Of a stretch of DNA of 64,000 nucleotides, positions 35,412 to 45,996 are shown piece by piece (position 1 is the first letter of the stretch; each line of letters opens with the position of its first letter). The notes beneath the pieces were generated by a model that ran no database searches, was not told where the DNA came from, and saw only the letters and a list, made by a program, of their open reading frames with translations. The position numbers and the translations under genes are program-made. Source of the stretch: Arabidopsis thaliana (lineage: Eukaryota; Streptophyta; Magnoliopsida; Brassicales; Brassicaceae). The DNA is taken from the NCBI RefSeq assembly GCF_000001735.4, contig NC_003076.8, forward strand, positions 5,022,001 through 5,086,000, in the 5' to 3' direction.

Positions 35412-36224
35412 ATTTGGATCGAACTGTAGTCGTCACGAATTCAAAAATTAGGGTTTCCAGGTATCAGATTTCGAAGAACATCGAATAATCAAAGGGGAAT
35501 TTGAGAGGATTTTGAAGAGAGTTTATCAGTCATATAGAGAATTGAGCCCTAGATTGGAATTAGGGAAGAATTTAGAGGCAATTAGGATTGATGCAATTGG
35601 CGGGGAAAGTAATAGACCAATCTTCCCCTGAAATTTTCCTCATTTTTAGACATTAAAATGATTTTGAGTTATTTTCCCAAGCCAAAATACGTTTCTACCC
35701 TCAACTATTAACTTGATGACAGTTAACAATCGTGTAAGTAAAACGGGTACTTTCGGGTAGTTATTTTATTTTCGTAGTCAGGGTCGTTTTGATTTTTGAA
35801 ACGCGATATTTTTAACTCATTAATGATACTTTGTAAAATAAATATTCATTTTCTTTTTGTTGGAAAACCATATATTCATTTATATATTATCCTTTTGTTA
35901 ATAAGGAAGTTTTGGGCTAGGCCTGTACTCTCCCAGGATCCAGGACCAGTTCATTTTTTTGCCAAACAAGATATGCATCTTAATTTACAAAGAAAATGTT
36001 ATAACTATATTCTTTTGTACAATTTATGAAATCTAATAAACTTTTGCTAGTCAAAAAAATTATATACATATATTATGTGTGTATTCAACGAAATCTCATT
36101 CCTCCATTAATCAATCCTTCGAAAATATAAGTTTTCATTTAGAAATTAGTATATTGTTGCATCTTTGGAAAAGCTTAGATAATTGGTGTCTAAAAGCTCT
36201 TTTGAAAGAACCTCTATTAGCTCA
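35412..36224. other. SCC2 5' leader and promoter
   Basis: Upstream of SCC2 (minus). A telo-box (AAACCCTAA, minus) is at 35448-35456, probably in the leader. The remainder is AT-rich. No gene is supported. Confidence 0.5.
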
Positions 36225-36293
36225 TTCAATATTGGGACCGATGAGATTGATCCAAACCGAGTCGAGATCGAGTTCATCGGTCCCAATATTCAA
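36225..36293. repeat. 20-bp inverted repeat (hairpin) with 29-base loop
   Basis: Left arm 36225-36244 (TTCAATATTGGGACCGATGA) and right arm 36274-36293 are reverse complements at 19 of 20 positions, with a single C-C mismatch at the third base. The loop is 36245-36273. It lies just 5' of the expansin relic. The arm length is in the range of plant microRNA stems, but no microRNA family was recognised and the total stem is short. Confidence 0.85.
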
Positions 36294-36296
36294 AAC

Positions 36297-36568
36297 GCTT
36301 AGGAAGATATATCCTTATTTCTTGATGGTTTTTGTTTACAACGTTGAACATGTTGGTGATGTAGCTTAAGGTGGAAGGTTCGAAGAGAGGTGGTTGGTTT
36401 CAGATGCATTGGCATTGGGGACAGGATTGGGATACTAATTTGAAGCTAACCGGAGAGAGTTTGTCCTATAATGTCACTACAAGTGATAGGAAATGTTTGG
36501 GCTTTCATGATGTTGCTCCACCTAATTGGCAGTTCAAACTTCAAACAACCTTACGATGGCAAGATTAA
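36297..36568 (+). pseudogene. Alpha-expansin 3'-end pseudogene fragment
   Basis: The segment encodes the C-terminal wall-binding domain of an alpha-expansin, in two frames. Up to 36369 the frame reads YPYFLMVFVYNVEHVGDVA and then hits a stop; the expansin counterpart is YFxLVxxxNVGGAGD. From 36371, in the next frame, it reads VEGSKRGGWFQMHWHWGQDW, then GESLSYNVTTSDRK and DVAPPNWQF, matching the expansin sequence KGSxTGWxxMxRNWGQNW ... LSFxVTxSDxR ... NVAPxNWxFGQTF. A stop codon plus +1 frameshift, loss of the GGAGD motif and absence of the N-terminal catalytic-like domain and signal peptide show that it is dead. Intact expansins loosen cell walls. Confidence 0.85.
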
Positions 36569-37050
36569 CTTTTGATTGGGAATTATTTAATATAGTCCTT
36601 TTTTGCCAATGTATTCGATAATTTTCAGCACATGGTTTGGAATTGTATTATTGGGGAACGAAGATAGTAGAGTTTTGTAGTTGATGCTATTTTATTTTTC
36701 GGCCAAAGAAAAGCAAACTAATTTAGTATTTAGCACGGCAGACAACATAAGTAAATAGCTCTTGATTTTAAATGGTCGTTATCAGACAATAAAAACAAAA
36801 TTTGCTTCCCACCAAAAGTATAATTAAGATTTAACATTTCGGAATATGAAGAGTATACAACCTTGAAGACAATAAGCTCTATTCAGCAGAACTTACAACA
36901 GTCTCATTCCAGGATCATGAATCGTTTGTGTTTCTGAGTAAGAAAAGAATCGAATTTTCTCAGACATCGTACGGAACTGAGTAAATGTTTCATTGCTCCA
37001 CATTTCATGTAAGAAAAGAAATGGTCAAAAGATTTCGGATTTCATACCTT
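36569..37050. other. 3' flank of the WDR12 homologue
   Basis: AT-rich sequence; the right-hand part is the 3' UTR of the minus-strand WD40 gene. No gene is seen. Confidence 0.4.
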
Positions 37051-40003
37051 TTAAGAAATTGCGATTCCGGAAGAAATTCGCAAGTTAGAGTCTGCTCCTC
37101 CGCTGACTACACTCTCTCCTTTCCACCAGTCAGCAGATAAAACCTTTAAAACCAAGTTGTTTTATACCATTTCAGTAACAAGAAGAACTAAAAGAGTAGA
37201 AGCTGGAAGATAACATTGTGTTTACTTTACCTTGTCATTGTGTGTATCAATTACTGACAAAGGCCACTGCAAAAGGAGGAAGAAGATTAGTTTTTAAAGA
37301 TAGAAAACCGTGGGTTATAACGGAAAGGAGTGTGTGTGCTTTGTCATTACAGCGGTTCTGAGATCCCAGAGCATGATTTTGCCGTCGTAGGAAGCGGAGA
37401 GCAAGTGAAACCAAGAGCTTTTGTGCCACTTACAGGCGGAAATCCATGATGAGTGTGAAGAGAACTGAAACACGGGAGCGGATGTTCCTACAGAGTAAAT
37501 GAAGACAGTTTATCAACTGTGTAATAAAAAACCGGTCTGGTTATATTGACTTGGTGTGTGTTCATATGGATCTATCACCTGGCTTACGAGGATCCCATAC
37601 TCTAAGGATTGGATCTGAGCCACCAGCAGCTATAAGGGCAGAACTTTCACCACCAACATCTACCGTGTTGAGAGCTTTTCCACAGAACTACAATTTCACA
37701 GAAACAAACCGGCTTTAAGTTTCCGGCGAAAACAACTTCAAAAGCACTGATTTTTCGGCAACAACATGTCTGGTGTGTGCCCTAATATTTACGAAAGAAA
37801 AGGAGAGAGAGAAGGCATACCAAGTTCAAAGAATCTTTCCCTGTCTCAACATCCCATCTCCTAACGGAATGGTCCCACGAAGAGGAATAAATTACATCAT
37901 GCTCTGGCCAAACAACTGATGATACACACTGTGTGTGTCCAACCAAAGAAGTCACTGCCTCTCCCTGTAAGAAGTTCAATATCGTAATTGATATCAGACA
38001 CTTGGAACTCAGAAAAACACAACTGGGAGTACATTTCTCTATTTTGATTTGAAGAGTAGATAGTACGTTTCAAAAGAATGCATATTATCCGGTACCTCTG
38101 ACTGAGATTCCTCGGCCTGATTATTTCCTTTTCTTTTCTTTACTGATACTGACTCCCCTTCTGAAGTAGATTCATTTGTGTTCCATAAATTGATGGTGCA
38201 ATCCCATGAACTCGAGCAAACCTAAATTCCATTATACAACAAAAAAAGGGGGTCAGCTTAGCTCGAAGAAATATAGCAACAAAATTATACTTGCAAAACA
38301 CAAGTTAAGTGAAAGGAGTAACAGCAAACCATGTTTCCGGATTTCTGAGCTGAAACACTTTGAACTGACGCCTTGTGTCCACGCAATATCTTGTATGCCC
38401 TTACTTTCGTAGTAGAGTCAACAGACTCAGCTGGATCAAACTTCAGACAGGGAGAGATATCTTTACTTAGACGTAAAATAAACCTTTGGTTTTAAGTATG
38501 ATATCTCATCCGTGATTACCTTAAACAATCTCAATGTCCGATCTTTAGAGGCAGTGGCTACAGTAACAGTTTCTGCATCTGGATGCACAAATCAACACAA
38601 AGAAAAACAAAGAATTGATCAATGAGCCAAAAAAGGGAAAATTTATTCTTGTTAGTATCATTTGCTAGTACAGAACAGGCATAGTATAGATTTCTCATGC
38701 GATGGTCATACCGTTGGAATTAACTAAAGCAACAGAGGAGATAGCCCCGGAGTGGCCTTCTAATATGTGTGAACACGATCCAGCCGAACTCCATACCCTG
38801 ATCAGAAGAAAAACCAAGTAATCTAAGATTCTTGCAAATTTTGAAAGCAATACAAAAGGATAGAAAATAATCAAAAGCATATAAGATTAAATAAATAAGT
38901 CAAATGATCACCTTCCTAATCCGTCATAGCACCCAGTCAAAATGAACCTGCAAATAACAACAGCGAGATCAAGAGAACCACTAACACAATCATTAAAACC
39001 AAGAACAAATGACTATATTCATCCTTAGATATCATCCGGATCACTGGATGGCCTTGAATTGGAACAAATGAAGACTAATTCTAACAACATATGATATGGC
39101 AGTCGAATATATTAAACAAAGATACAGGTCTATGATTTTCCATATGGCAAGGTGGTTGTGCGTAAAAATGAATAAGAGTTTTTAATTCAAATTACTGGTG
39201 TCACAGAAGAAATAGTAAAAGACATCTAGCAGCTTAAAGGAAATTCTACATCATAAAGTAATGCAGTAGGAAAAAATATTACCTGGGAGAAGAACCATTA
39301 ACCGCACTGACCCAATCATCATGCAAGGAGGGTTCTTCTTCCTTCCGTGGTGTCACAGCCCTTATGTATTCGATTTCAAGAGTACGCTCCTGTAAGAACC
39401 AATGAACTTAATTAAGTATATGTTTCCAAGATAAAGCACTATGGACTAATTCCAAGTACACTAGCTGGTGTGAATAGTGGAAGATTAAGATGAAACACAT
39501 TACCGCCGATATTCCCTTTGCAAGAAGAAACTCTTCGAGTGACATCCGAATAAGCTCCCCATCAATAAGGAAATCAAACGGCTCAGTTTTCCACTCTGGA
39601 TTCTCTGTTCATCCAAAAAGTCTCAGTGATGAATATTGCATAATCACAGGTAGAACAATAATATATGCTTTTATGTAAGCTCTCTAATTCATAAGTACAA
39701 ACAAGTTCCTAAGCAGACCTAACAAACTCTCGTATGAGAAAGAGACCACTATTCCAAGTAACACTTAGGATTTGACAAATTTAAAGACAAAGACGAATAA
39801 ATACTAGCATTCGAAACTGCAGGGAGAGATGGAGAGAAAAGGCTACCGGATTCGATAATAGAATTGACGATGGAAGAGAGGCCGAGACGAGTGACATTAG
39901 AAGGGATTGCGACGGAGTTGACCGGAACTTTGAAGGGAGAGTCAAGCTTCGTCACGAACTTAACGTGAAGTCTTCTAGATACATCTTCTCCGTCGATATC
40001 CAT
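37051..40003 (-). CDS. PEIP2: WDR12/Ytm1 homologue, ribosome biogenesis WD40 protein
   Basis: Nucleolar component of the PES-BOP1-WDR12 (PeBoW) complex that processes pre-rRNA for the 60S subunit. Thirteen exons (40003-39847, 39604-39504, 39389-39283, 38947-38912, 38797-38712, 38578-38520, 38440-38330, 38221-38096, 37964-37821, 37687-37579, 37487-37351, 37266-37231, 37143-37051) give 433 residues with unbroken frame. An NLE domain (about residues 8-80, RLHVKFVTKLDSPF ... VNSIIE) precedes WD40 repeats with cores such as GHSGAISSVAL, TASKDRTLRLF, CSSSWDCTINLW, SSSWDHSVRRWD, GSDPILRVWDP and YDGKIMLWDLR. NLE plus seven-blade WD40 separates WDR12 from other WD proteins. A short K/R-rich insertion (VKKRKGN-like) lies in the middle. 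Its telo-box/site II promoter fits the role. The symbol PEIP2 (PESCADILLO-interacting) is from memory. Confidence 0.92.
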
Positions 40004-40063
40004 TTTAGCCTCTTAACTTCTCCGATGGCCTGTTACTGAGCAAAAAGAAGACGCGGAGATAAA

Positions 40064-40260
40064 TTAGGGTTCTGCCTTGAGGCGATGAAGTGTGGAAATT
40101 TCACCCAGGCACAGGGTTTAAGGAAATTTAAAATTACGGAATTGACCTCCTTTTCCGGTTTAGATCATACCGAGGCTACTCAAACCAGAGAAATATGTGG
40201 TTCGACGAGTGAGAAGAGATCAATTTTGGGCCCAAAGCATTTGGATCTTTAAGATGGGCC
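40064..40260 (-). promoter_or_regulatory. Telo-box and two site II elements upstream of the WDR12 homologue
   Basis: Telo-box AACCCTAA on the minus strand at 40064-40071, a palindromic TGGGCCCA at 40227-40234 and TGGGCC at 40255-40260. This is the same element pair as upstream of RPS19 and is typical of Arabidopsis ribosome-biogenesis genes. Confidence 0.75.
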
Positions 40261-40372
40261 GGCTCAGGCCTCTGTTTATACTTTTATATAAACCAAACCA
40301 AACCAAACCAAAGAAAATTGAAATAATCAAACTGAACCGAGTAAAATATTTTTCTTATCTTTTATATAAACA

Positions 40373-41617
40373 CTAGATAAGGCCCGCCTATTTAGGCGGG
40401 TGTACCGAAAATTTTCAAATACTTGAACGGGTCTAAACTTCAAAACCCGAAAAACTCGAACCCGAACCCGAATAGATATCCAAACATATTTCAAATATAA
40501 GTATATATTAGTTATATTTATACTTATATATAGAAAATATTAGGATTATTTGGATATTTTAGTTATTTTTGTGTCATTTTAGATATATTCAAGCAAAACT
40601 ACTCGTGTTGTTTTGGGAATTTTTGAAATTTTCAAGTAATTTAATAGATTTGCACACAAAATTTGATATTTCAATATATAAATAAACTCGAATCCGAACC
40701 CGAACCCGACCCGGAATCTTAAATTACCCGAACGGGTCCTAAACTTCTAAACCCGAAAACCCTAACCCGAAATACCCGACCTGAATACCCAAACGCCCAG
40801 GGCTAATAATTAATAGAAAAAAGAAATCCACAAAAAAATTTAGAAACCAAACATTGTTAAAAAATATATTTTCTATATATGGCGTAATCTCGTAAGTTAA
40901 TTTTACATCATGCAAATTAATATTAAATGAGTTAAAGTTAATAAATGAAAATAATTGAAAAGTTAAATCCTGTAAGCTAAACTATTTTTCTCAAAATGTT
41001 TTATTTTCACTTATGATTACATGAGTTAAAGACAAATTTGTTAATTTTCTTTTTGTTGAATAAATGTCCCGAAACCTTAAATTACCCGAACGGGTCCTAA
41101 ACTTCTAAACCCGAAAACCCGAACCCTAAATACCCGACCCGAAAACCCAAACGCCTAGGGCTAATAATTAATATAAAAAAAATCCACAAAAATATTTAGA
41201 AACCAAACATTGTTGAAAATATATTTTCTATATATGCCGTAATCTCGTAAGTTAATTTTACATCATGCAAATTAATATTAAATGAGTTAAAATTAATAAA
41301 TAAAAATAATTGAAAAGTTAAGTCCTGTAAGCTAAGCTATTTTTCTCAAAATGTTCTATTTTCACTTATGATTACATGAGTTAAAGACAAATTTGTTAAT
41401 TTTCCTTTTGTTGAATAAATGTTAATTGTTTATAAATATATAGACATATAAATTAGTATATGTAAATTTGTTTACTTTTTAAGATTTTCTATTTTTTTAG
41501 AGAATTAAAAAGTTAAATTTTGAATGACACATGTAAACATCTGATCGTTTGACTTGACACGTGGCACAATCCTATGAGTTAGCAACTTTGAAAACCATAC
41601 TTTATATAATAAAATCA
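40373..41617 (-). mobile_element. Non-autonomous Helitron (ATREP/HelitronY-like)
   Basis: Read on the minus strand, the 3' end has a GC-rich hairpin CCCGCCTAAATAGGCGGG (40383-40400), six spacer bases, then CTAG (40373-40376) followed by host T: the diagnostic Helitron 3' terminus (hairpin ~10 bases before CTRR, insertion in A-T). The other end (about 41560-41617) reads TTATTATATAAAGTATGG, TTTTCAAAGTTGCTAAC and GTGCCACGTGTCA, a sequence type I recall from 5' ends of Arabidopsis Helitrons; the exact terminal TC is not certain. Inside are CCCGAA-rich stretches and a 358-bp duplication. No Rep/helicase is encoded, so it would need an autonomous partner. Confidence 0.75.
40711..41430. repeat. 358-bp tandem duplication inside the Helitron
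   Basis: Copies start at AAATTACCCGAACGGGTCCT, positions 40721 and 41079 (period 358), and run to TTGTTGAATAAATGT. Differences are scattered substitutions and small indels only. The first part is rich in CCCGAA, the rest AT-rich. Confidence 0.92.
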
Positions 41618-42050
41618 CCAAATTTATTTTCTTGTTGATTAGTACATGTATTTAAGTTTTTAACCCATACTAATGACTTTTGTTTTTTTCCTTCTCGAGA
41701 TTACTTACTTTTTGCTAAAAGTGGTGGAGTGGTCAATTTTGTTTTTTTGGTAAAAGAGTGGTGGTCAAACTTTGTTAACTACGAACTATTTTTGCTTACA
41801 TAAATCCTAAATCGTTCCCGTGCACTTAACAACAGCCATTACAATGGCTTCAATAGTTAACAAACAACAACAAAACTTTTGTTGAGATTTTTCTTGTGTT
41901 CATATATAATCAAACAGCCTTTAAGCGCAAGACAAAACCCTTCTTAAAAATTCTTTTCTAAAACTTCTTATTTTCCAGTTTCTCTTCATCACAATATCAA
42001 TTTTATTTCAGATTCAGCAATCAATTACACCACTCTATTCTTACAACACA

Positions 42051-42889
42051 ATGGATGAAACACAAAAATCGAACAAATTGGTTAACCATATAGAAAGAAA
42101 CATTCTTTCTCTTCTTTCGGTTAAGAATGATGATGAGAGCAAAGGAGAAGAATACAAACCTTTAGTTGCATCTGGTAAAGAAGATGAAGAAAAACAAGAA
42201 GATGGGAACAAGACTAAAAGAGAGGATGATGAGAGCAATATAGAAGAATTTATCAAATTCAATAGCAAAGAACAAGATATTTCAAATGTAACCAGTAAAC
42301 AAAAAGACAAGGCAACAACAGAAGATGATGACGATGATGTGAAGGAGATAATACAAGACGATATAAGCATTTGTTGTCGTTCAGAGGCGAGCAACAACAG
42401 CATCTCTTCTTTCACATTCCCCATGTATAAGTTTGCTATGTTTTTTTTTAGAGAATGCTTGCTTGTGACACAAGAACACATGAGCCCTAATTATGTTTCT
42501 CTGAATCAAAAACTCATTCTTGTTTTATATCTTTTTTTGCCAGACTGCATAACGAAGAAGATGAAAGTGTCACAATGCCGTCGTTAGAAACCATATGGAA
42601 CGTTTACGATAACCAGCTATTTTCAGAGTTGTCTCAGCCGCAGAAGCAGCCGCAGCCACGACCAGAACAACAATTTTATTTCATCCCAGCAACTCACACT
42701 CTAGCTCAGCTACCACCACAAAGGAAGTCGTTGTTGTCAAAGCAAACGTCTGAAACGCAATCCCAAAAGGTTTTTATAAACCGCTGGTTCTCTTGCTTTA
42801 ATTTTATCATCCATTTCGACGTGATTGAATCAAGAAATAGAAGAAGGAAGAAAAAAGGAAAGACTAGTAGATTATCTTTGTTTGCATGA
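42051..42889 (+). CDS. Protein of unknown family, acidic N-half and basic tail
   Basis: Two exons (42051-42424 and 42544-42889) joined by a GT-AG intron with a good polypyrimidine tract (TTTTTTTGCCAG) give 239 residues. The N-terminal ~124 residues are rich in Glu, Asp and Lys and include a run of five Asp, so they are probably disordered. The spliced frame continues FPILHNEEDESVTMPSLE, then the tryptophan-containing TIWNVYDNQLFSEL, a Q/P-rich stretch and a basic C-terminus RNRRRKKKGKT that could act as a nuclear or membrane-binding signal. No domain is recognised. Reading through the intron instead gives a 178-residue product ending in an intron-encoded hydrophobic tail. Gene order suggests it is the locus I remember as At5g15560, of unknown function. 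Confidence 0.65.
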
Positions 42890-43202
42890 TCAAACTGTAT
42901 CATATAGTTTGAATCTTTTTGTACTGATGTTGTAACTTGTAACGGAGGGAACTAATCTTAAGCCGAGATTAATGCTCCAAACTACCGAACCAATTCAAGA
43001 TTGCCATTAAAAATGTTCAATCGGGATATTGGCTTTGGTTTTTGTGTGAGTTTTCCGGTTTAAGAAAGTAGTATAGGTATGATTGTTAGTGAATGTTTAA
43101 TTCTAGTCAAATATATCATTACTTTCCTATTTTTTCTTAGTAAATGGTAAAAAGGTGTTGAGTTTTTTTTTTTTGTTCAGAGACATTATTTGACATATAT
43201 TC

Positions 43203-44070
43203 TTGGATTTAAATTGTATATAGCAAACAAATTTGTTTCAATGAAAATAAGGAGAACAAAAAAAAAACTAAAAGAAGGACACATGTCAAAATTTACTAAA
43301 AATTTAAAAATAATTTTAATGTCGTACACAACACGGGACATAATCTAATTAAAAAGGAAGTAATAACGTCTAATATCATTTATCATAATTCAGATTGAAC
43401 TTGTAGCTGGATTATAAATCTATAACCAAAGATATATAAAACTACCATTAACAACAACAATTATTACTTGCGACTTCAATTACATGAGTAAGATTTAAAT
43501 AATTGCTTAACTTGGATTTAAACTGCACATAGTAAAAATCTATAACCAAGGAAAGATAAGGAGCGGGAAAAACCTTAAAAGACCACATATTAGAATTTAC
43601 TTGTAATTTTAATAACGTATATAACACGAAACATAATCTAATTAAAAAGAAAATAATAAAGGTTAATATTAGTTATTATAATTTAGATTGAGCTTATGAA
43701 ATACCATAATCAAAGAGAAGTAGAATTACCATGAGTAGCAACACTTATTCCTTTTGACTTTGTTACTCTGAGTAAGATTTAGTTTGCACATAGCCAAAAT
43801 TGTTTCTAAGGGAAAGTAAAATACACAAAAACAAAAATAAAAAATTAGAAAGACATGGTAAAATTTATTTCAAATCTAAAAATAATTTTAATGTCGTATA
43901 TAACACGGAAAATCATCTAGTTAAAAAAAGAAATAATGTTACTGGTTATTAGAATTCAAATTGAACATTTGGCTTGATTAAAAAACTATAATCAAAGTCC
44001 AAAGACATGGAATCGTTAGCAACAAACTTCATTACACGAGTAAATTTCTAAATTGTTTAAGGAATTGCTT
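43203..44070. repeat. Threefold degenerate tandem repeat (period ~260-305)
   Basis: Three copies start at about 43203, 43509 and 43768. Landmarks in each, in order: GGATTTAAAYTG-ATAG-AAA, a purine-rich AAGG..., ACATRTYARAATTTA, AATTTTAATGTCGTAYAYAACACGG/AACATAATCTAATTAAAAA (43311, 43604 and 43884 areas), ATTNAGATTGARCTT, ATAACCAAAG, and ACATGAGTAAGATTTA. Identity is moderate, so the amplification is older than that in array II. It fills most of the DNA between the gene at 42-42.9 kb and the TAF8-like gene. Confidence 0.75.
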
Positions 44071-44850
44071 AACTGGAACTAAGTAAAACATCGGACACGT
44101 GTCAGGAGAGTACAGCATTGTCACGAGATCTCTATCTGCTCGGTCGTGAAGTTACCATTCCCTCTTTCCTTTAGTCATCTGCTTCCGCTTAAAAGTTGGG
44201 GACGAAAAACTCACTCTTTCAATATATCTCTCTGTCTCTCTCTCGCTGGATCGAGGGGGTTTAAGCTGGTTTTTTTTTTTCGTTGCCCTAGAATTCGGCG
44301 CCTTTCTACTTCGATTTGGTTTCTTGGTACCTCCGTAACCCTTAAATTCCTCTCAAATTTTACTCCTTTCGCTAGGGTTTTCAATTGGGTTCTTCATAAG
44401 TACCTGGGAGTTTGTCTGGTCCTTCTTCCTAGTTGATTCCGCTGCTCCGTGGGTTGTTACAACGGGGAAGTCTTCTTCTCCGGTAAGCTTTTCGTTTCTC
44501 TTTAAAGGATTCGTTTTTAATCGGTCCGTTGTAATGCCCGTGAATTAGACCTCGCTGAGTTTCTAGGGTTTTGTTGTGGGGAAGAATTGATATTTATTGA
44601 AGTTCAATTTTTCGTTTTCCTAATTTGGGCAACTTGGGTTTTATTCTTCGTTCTTGTATGTCATTCGGTTCAATTTCTGCTTCAGCTCAATGTCGAATTT
44701 GATTGTTTTTTCTCCGTTTTTTAAGGTACCTAGATTAGAATTCCGTGGGAGATGAGTTGAAACAGTGTCAAAGGAATGCACTTTACGTTGTGTTGATTCA
44801 AGAAATGGTTCTACATTTGACGGTGTGTAAAGTTGTAATAAAGTTTGAAT
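44071..44850 (+). other. Leader of the TAF8-like gene with probable leader intron
   Basis: Pyrimidine-rich DNA from about 44150 looks like a transcribed leader. A donor CTCCG|GTAAGC at 44482/44483 and an acceptor CTTCAG at 44685 would define a ~200-bp 5' UTR intron. The frame preceding 44851 has no ATG. Confidence 0.45.
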
Positions 44851-45996
44851 ATGATCAATGGAGGTGGAGAGGGTGGAAGTCAGCGGAGAGAACTACAAGG
44901 GAAAAGAAGTATGTCTCGTGGCAATGATTTTGCGTACGCCCTAGCTAGAATGGCCACGGCGCAGATATGCGAGAGCGTTGAGATTAACAGTTACCAGGAA
45001 TCATCACAGTCACGCGAAGGTTTGAGATTCAGTTCTTTTCAAGAGACTGCTCTTGAAACACTAACCGATGTAGTGATCCAATACATTCAGAACATTGGGA
45101 AGACTGCACAGTTTTATGTTAATATGGCTGGTAGAGTAGAAAGTAATGCTCTGGATATTGTTCAAGCACTGGAGGATTTGGGATCTGGATTGGGTTTCGA
45201 CGGTGCTCATGATGTTGAGCATTGTCTTGCTGATTCTGGTGTCGTCAAGGATATTATTCGTTATACAGGAGAAGCGGAGGAGATTCCTTTCGTTTATTCT
45301 CTTCCCCGTTTCCCTTTTAACAGAGGAAAAAGACCAGCTCCTAGCTTTTCCGATATTGGAGTAGAGCCACCAGATGAGCATATTCCTGTTTGGCTTCCTG
45401 CGTTTCCTGAAACCAAGATGTCTAACGGGTCAGAGGAGATTAATGTTGACAAAATAGAAAGGGATGTGCAGAGTAGAGATAATGGATCATCTTTGATGAG
45501 TGTGCAGCAGTCTGTCGATGTTGATAGGTTAAAAGTTCAGAAATCCATGGATCAAAAGGATGTTCAGAAGCCAATAGAGGAACCGGAAGGTAACCCATTT
45601 CTTGCTGCACCAATTTGGGTTGGAGAGAAGAATGTGTCACTGTCACGTGTGGTTTGCCCGTCAGAGCTTAGGAAAGAAGAAATTAGTACCAACCACCTTC
45701 CTGAGAAACATATGAGCATGAGCCATCACATTCCAGCACTTGAGGCATATGCTCTATCTGATAAGATCAACGACAAGAACAGATTAGCTGGAATGGAAGA
45801 TGAACAGAAAAGAGATGGTGCAAGAACACAAGGAGCTTTGCTTCGTTTCAAGATTGGGACTCGAAAAGCCTCTGAATGTTGGAAGATAAATCAGTGCTTA
45901 GAGGAAAAGGGTTGGTTTAAAGAGGATGGAAACAAGAGGGAGAAGAAGGTAGAACGCGAAGAAAAGAGCGAAAGTATTGACGCAGATGTAAAATAG
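44851..45996 (+). CDS. Histone-fold (TAF8-like) transcription factor
   Basis: Intronless coding region of 381 residues from the ATG at 44851 (MINGGGEGG); the frame opens slightly earlier but without an ATG. Residues ~26-110 form a bromodomain-associated histone fold, as in TAF3/TAF8: FAYALARMATAQICESV, then FSSFQETALETLTDVVIQYI, then FYVNMAGR, and NALDIVQALEDLG. Residues 173-187 (PPDEHIPVWLPAFPE) match the short TAF8 C-terminal motif PPHxPxWLPxFP. TAF8 pairs with TAF10 in TFIID, so a nuclear role in transcription initiation is likely, though this may be a diverged paralogue rather than the main TAF8. The rest is charged and probably disordered. An ATG at residue 21 is an alternative start. 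Confidence 0.88.
   Translation: MINGGGEGGSQRRELQGKRSMSRGNDFAYALARMATAQICESVEINSYQESSQSREGLRFSSFQETALETLTDVVIQYIQNIGKTAQFYVNMAGRVESNALDIVQALEDLGSGLGFDGAHDVEHCLADSGVVKDIIRYTGEAEEIPFVYSLPRFPFNRGKRPAPSFSDIGVEPPDEHIPVWLPAFPETKMSNGSEEINVDKIERDVQSRDNGSSLMSVQQSVDVDRLKVQKSMDQKDVQKPIEEPEGNPFLAAPIWVGEKNVSLSRVVCPSELRKEEISTNHLPEKHMSMSHHIPALEAYALSDKINDKNRLAGMEDEQKRDGARTQGALLRFKIGTRKASECWKINQCLEEKGWFKEDGNKREKKVEREEKSESIDADVK

Noticed and set aside
36225-36293. MIR171 family membership of the hairpin
   Set aside because: Only the AATATTGG part resembles the miR171/170 pairing region; the central bases do not match and the foldback is too short for a canonical plant MIR gene.
44745-44927. Separate small gene just upstream of and overlapping the TAF8-like start
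   Set aside because: The frame begins with GTG and overlaps the leader and first codons of a strongly supported gene; no coding evidence.
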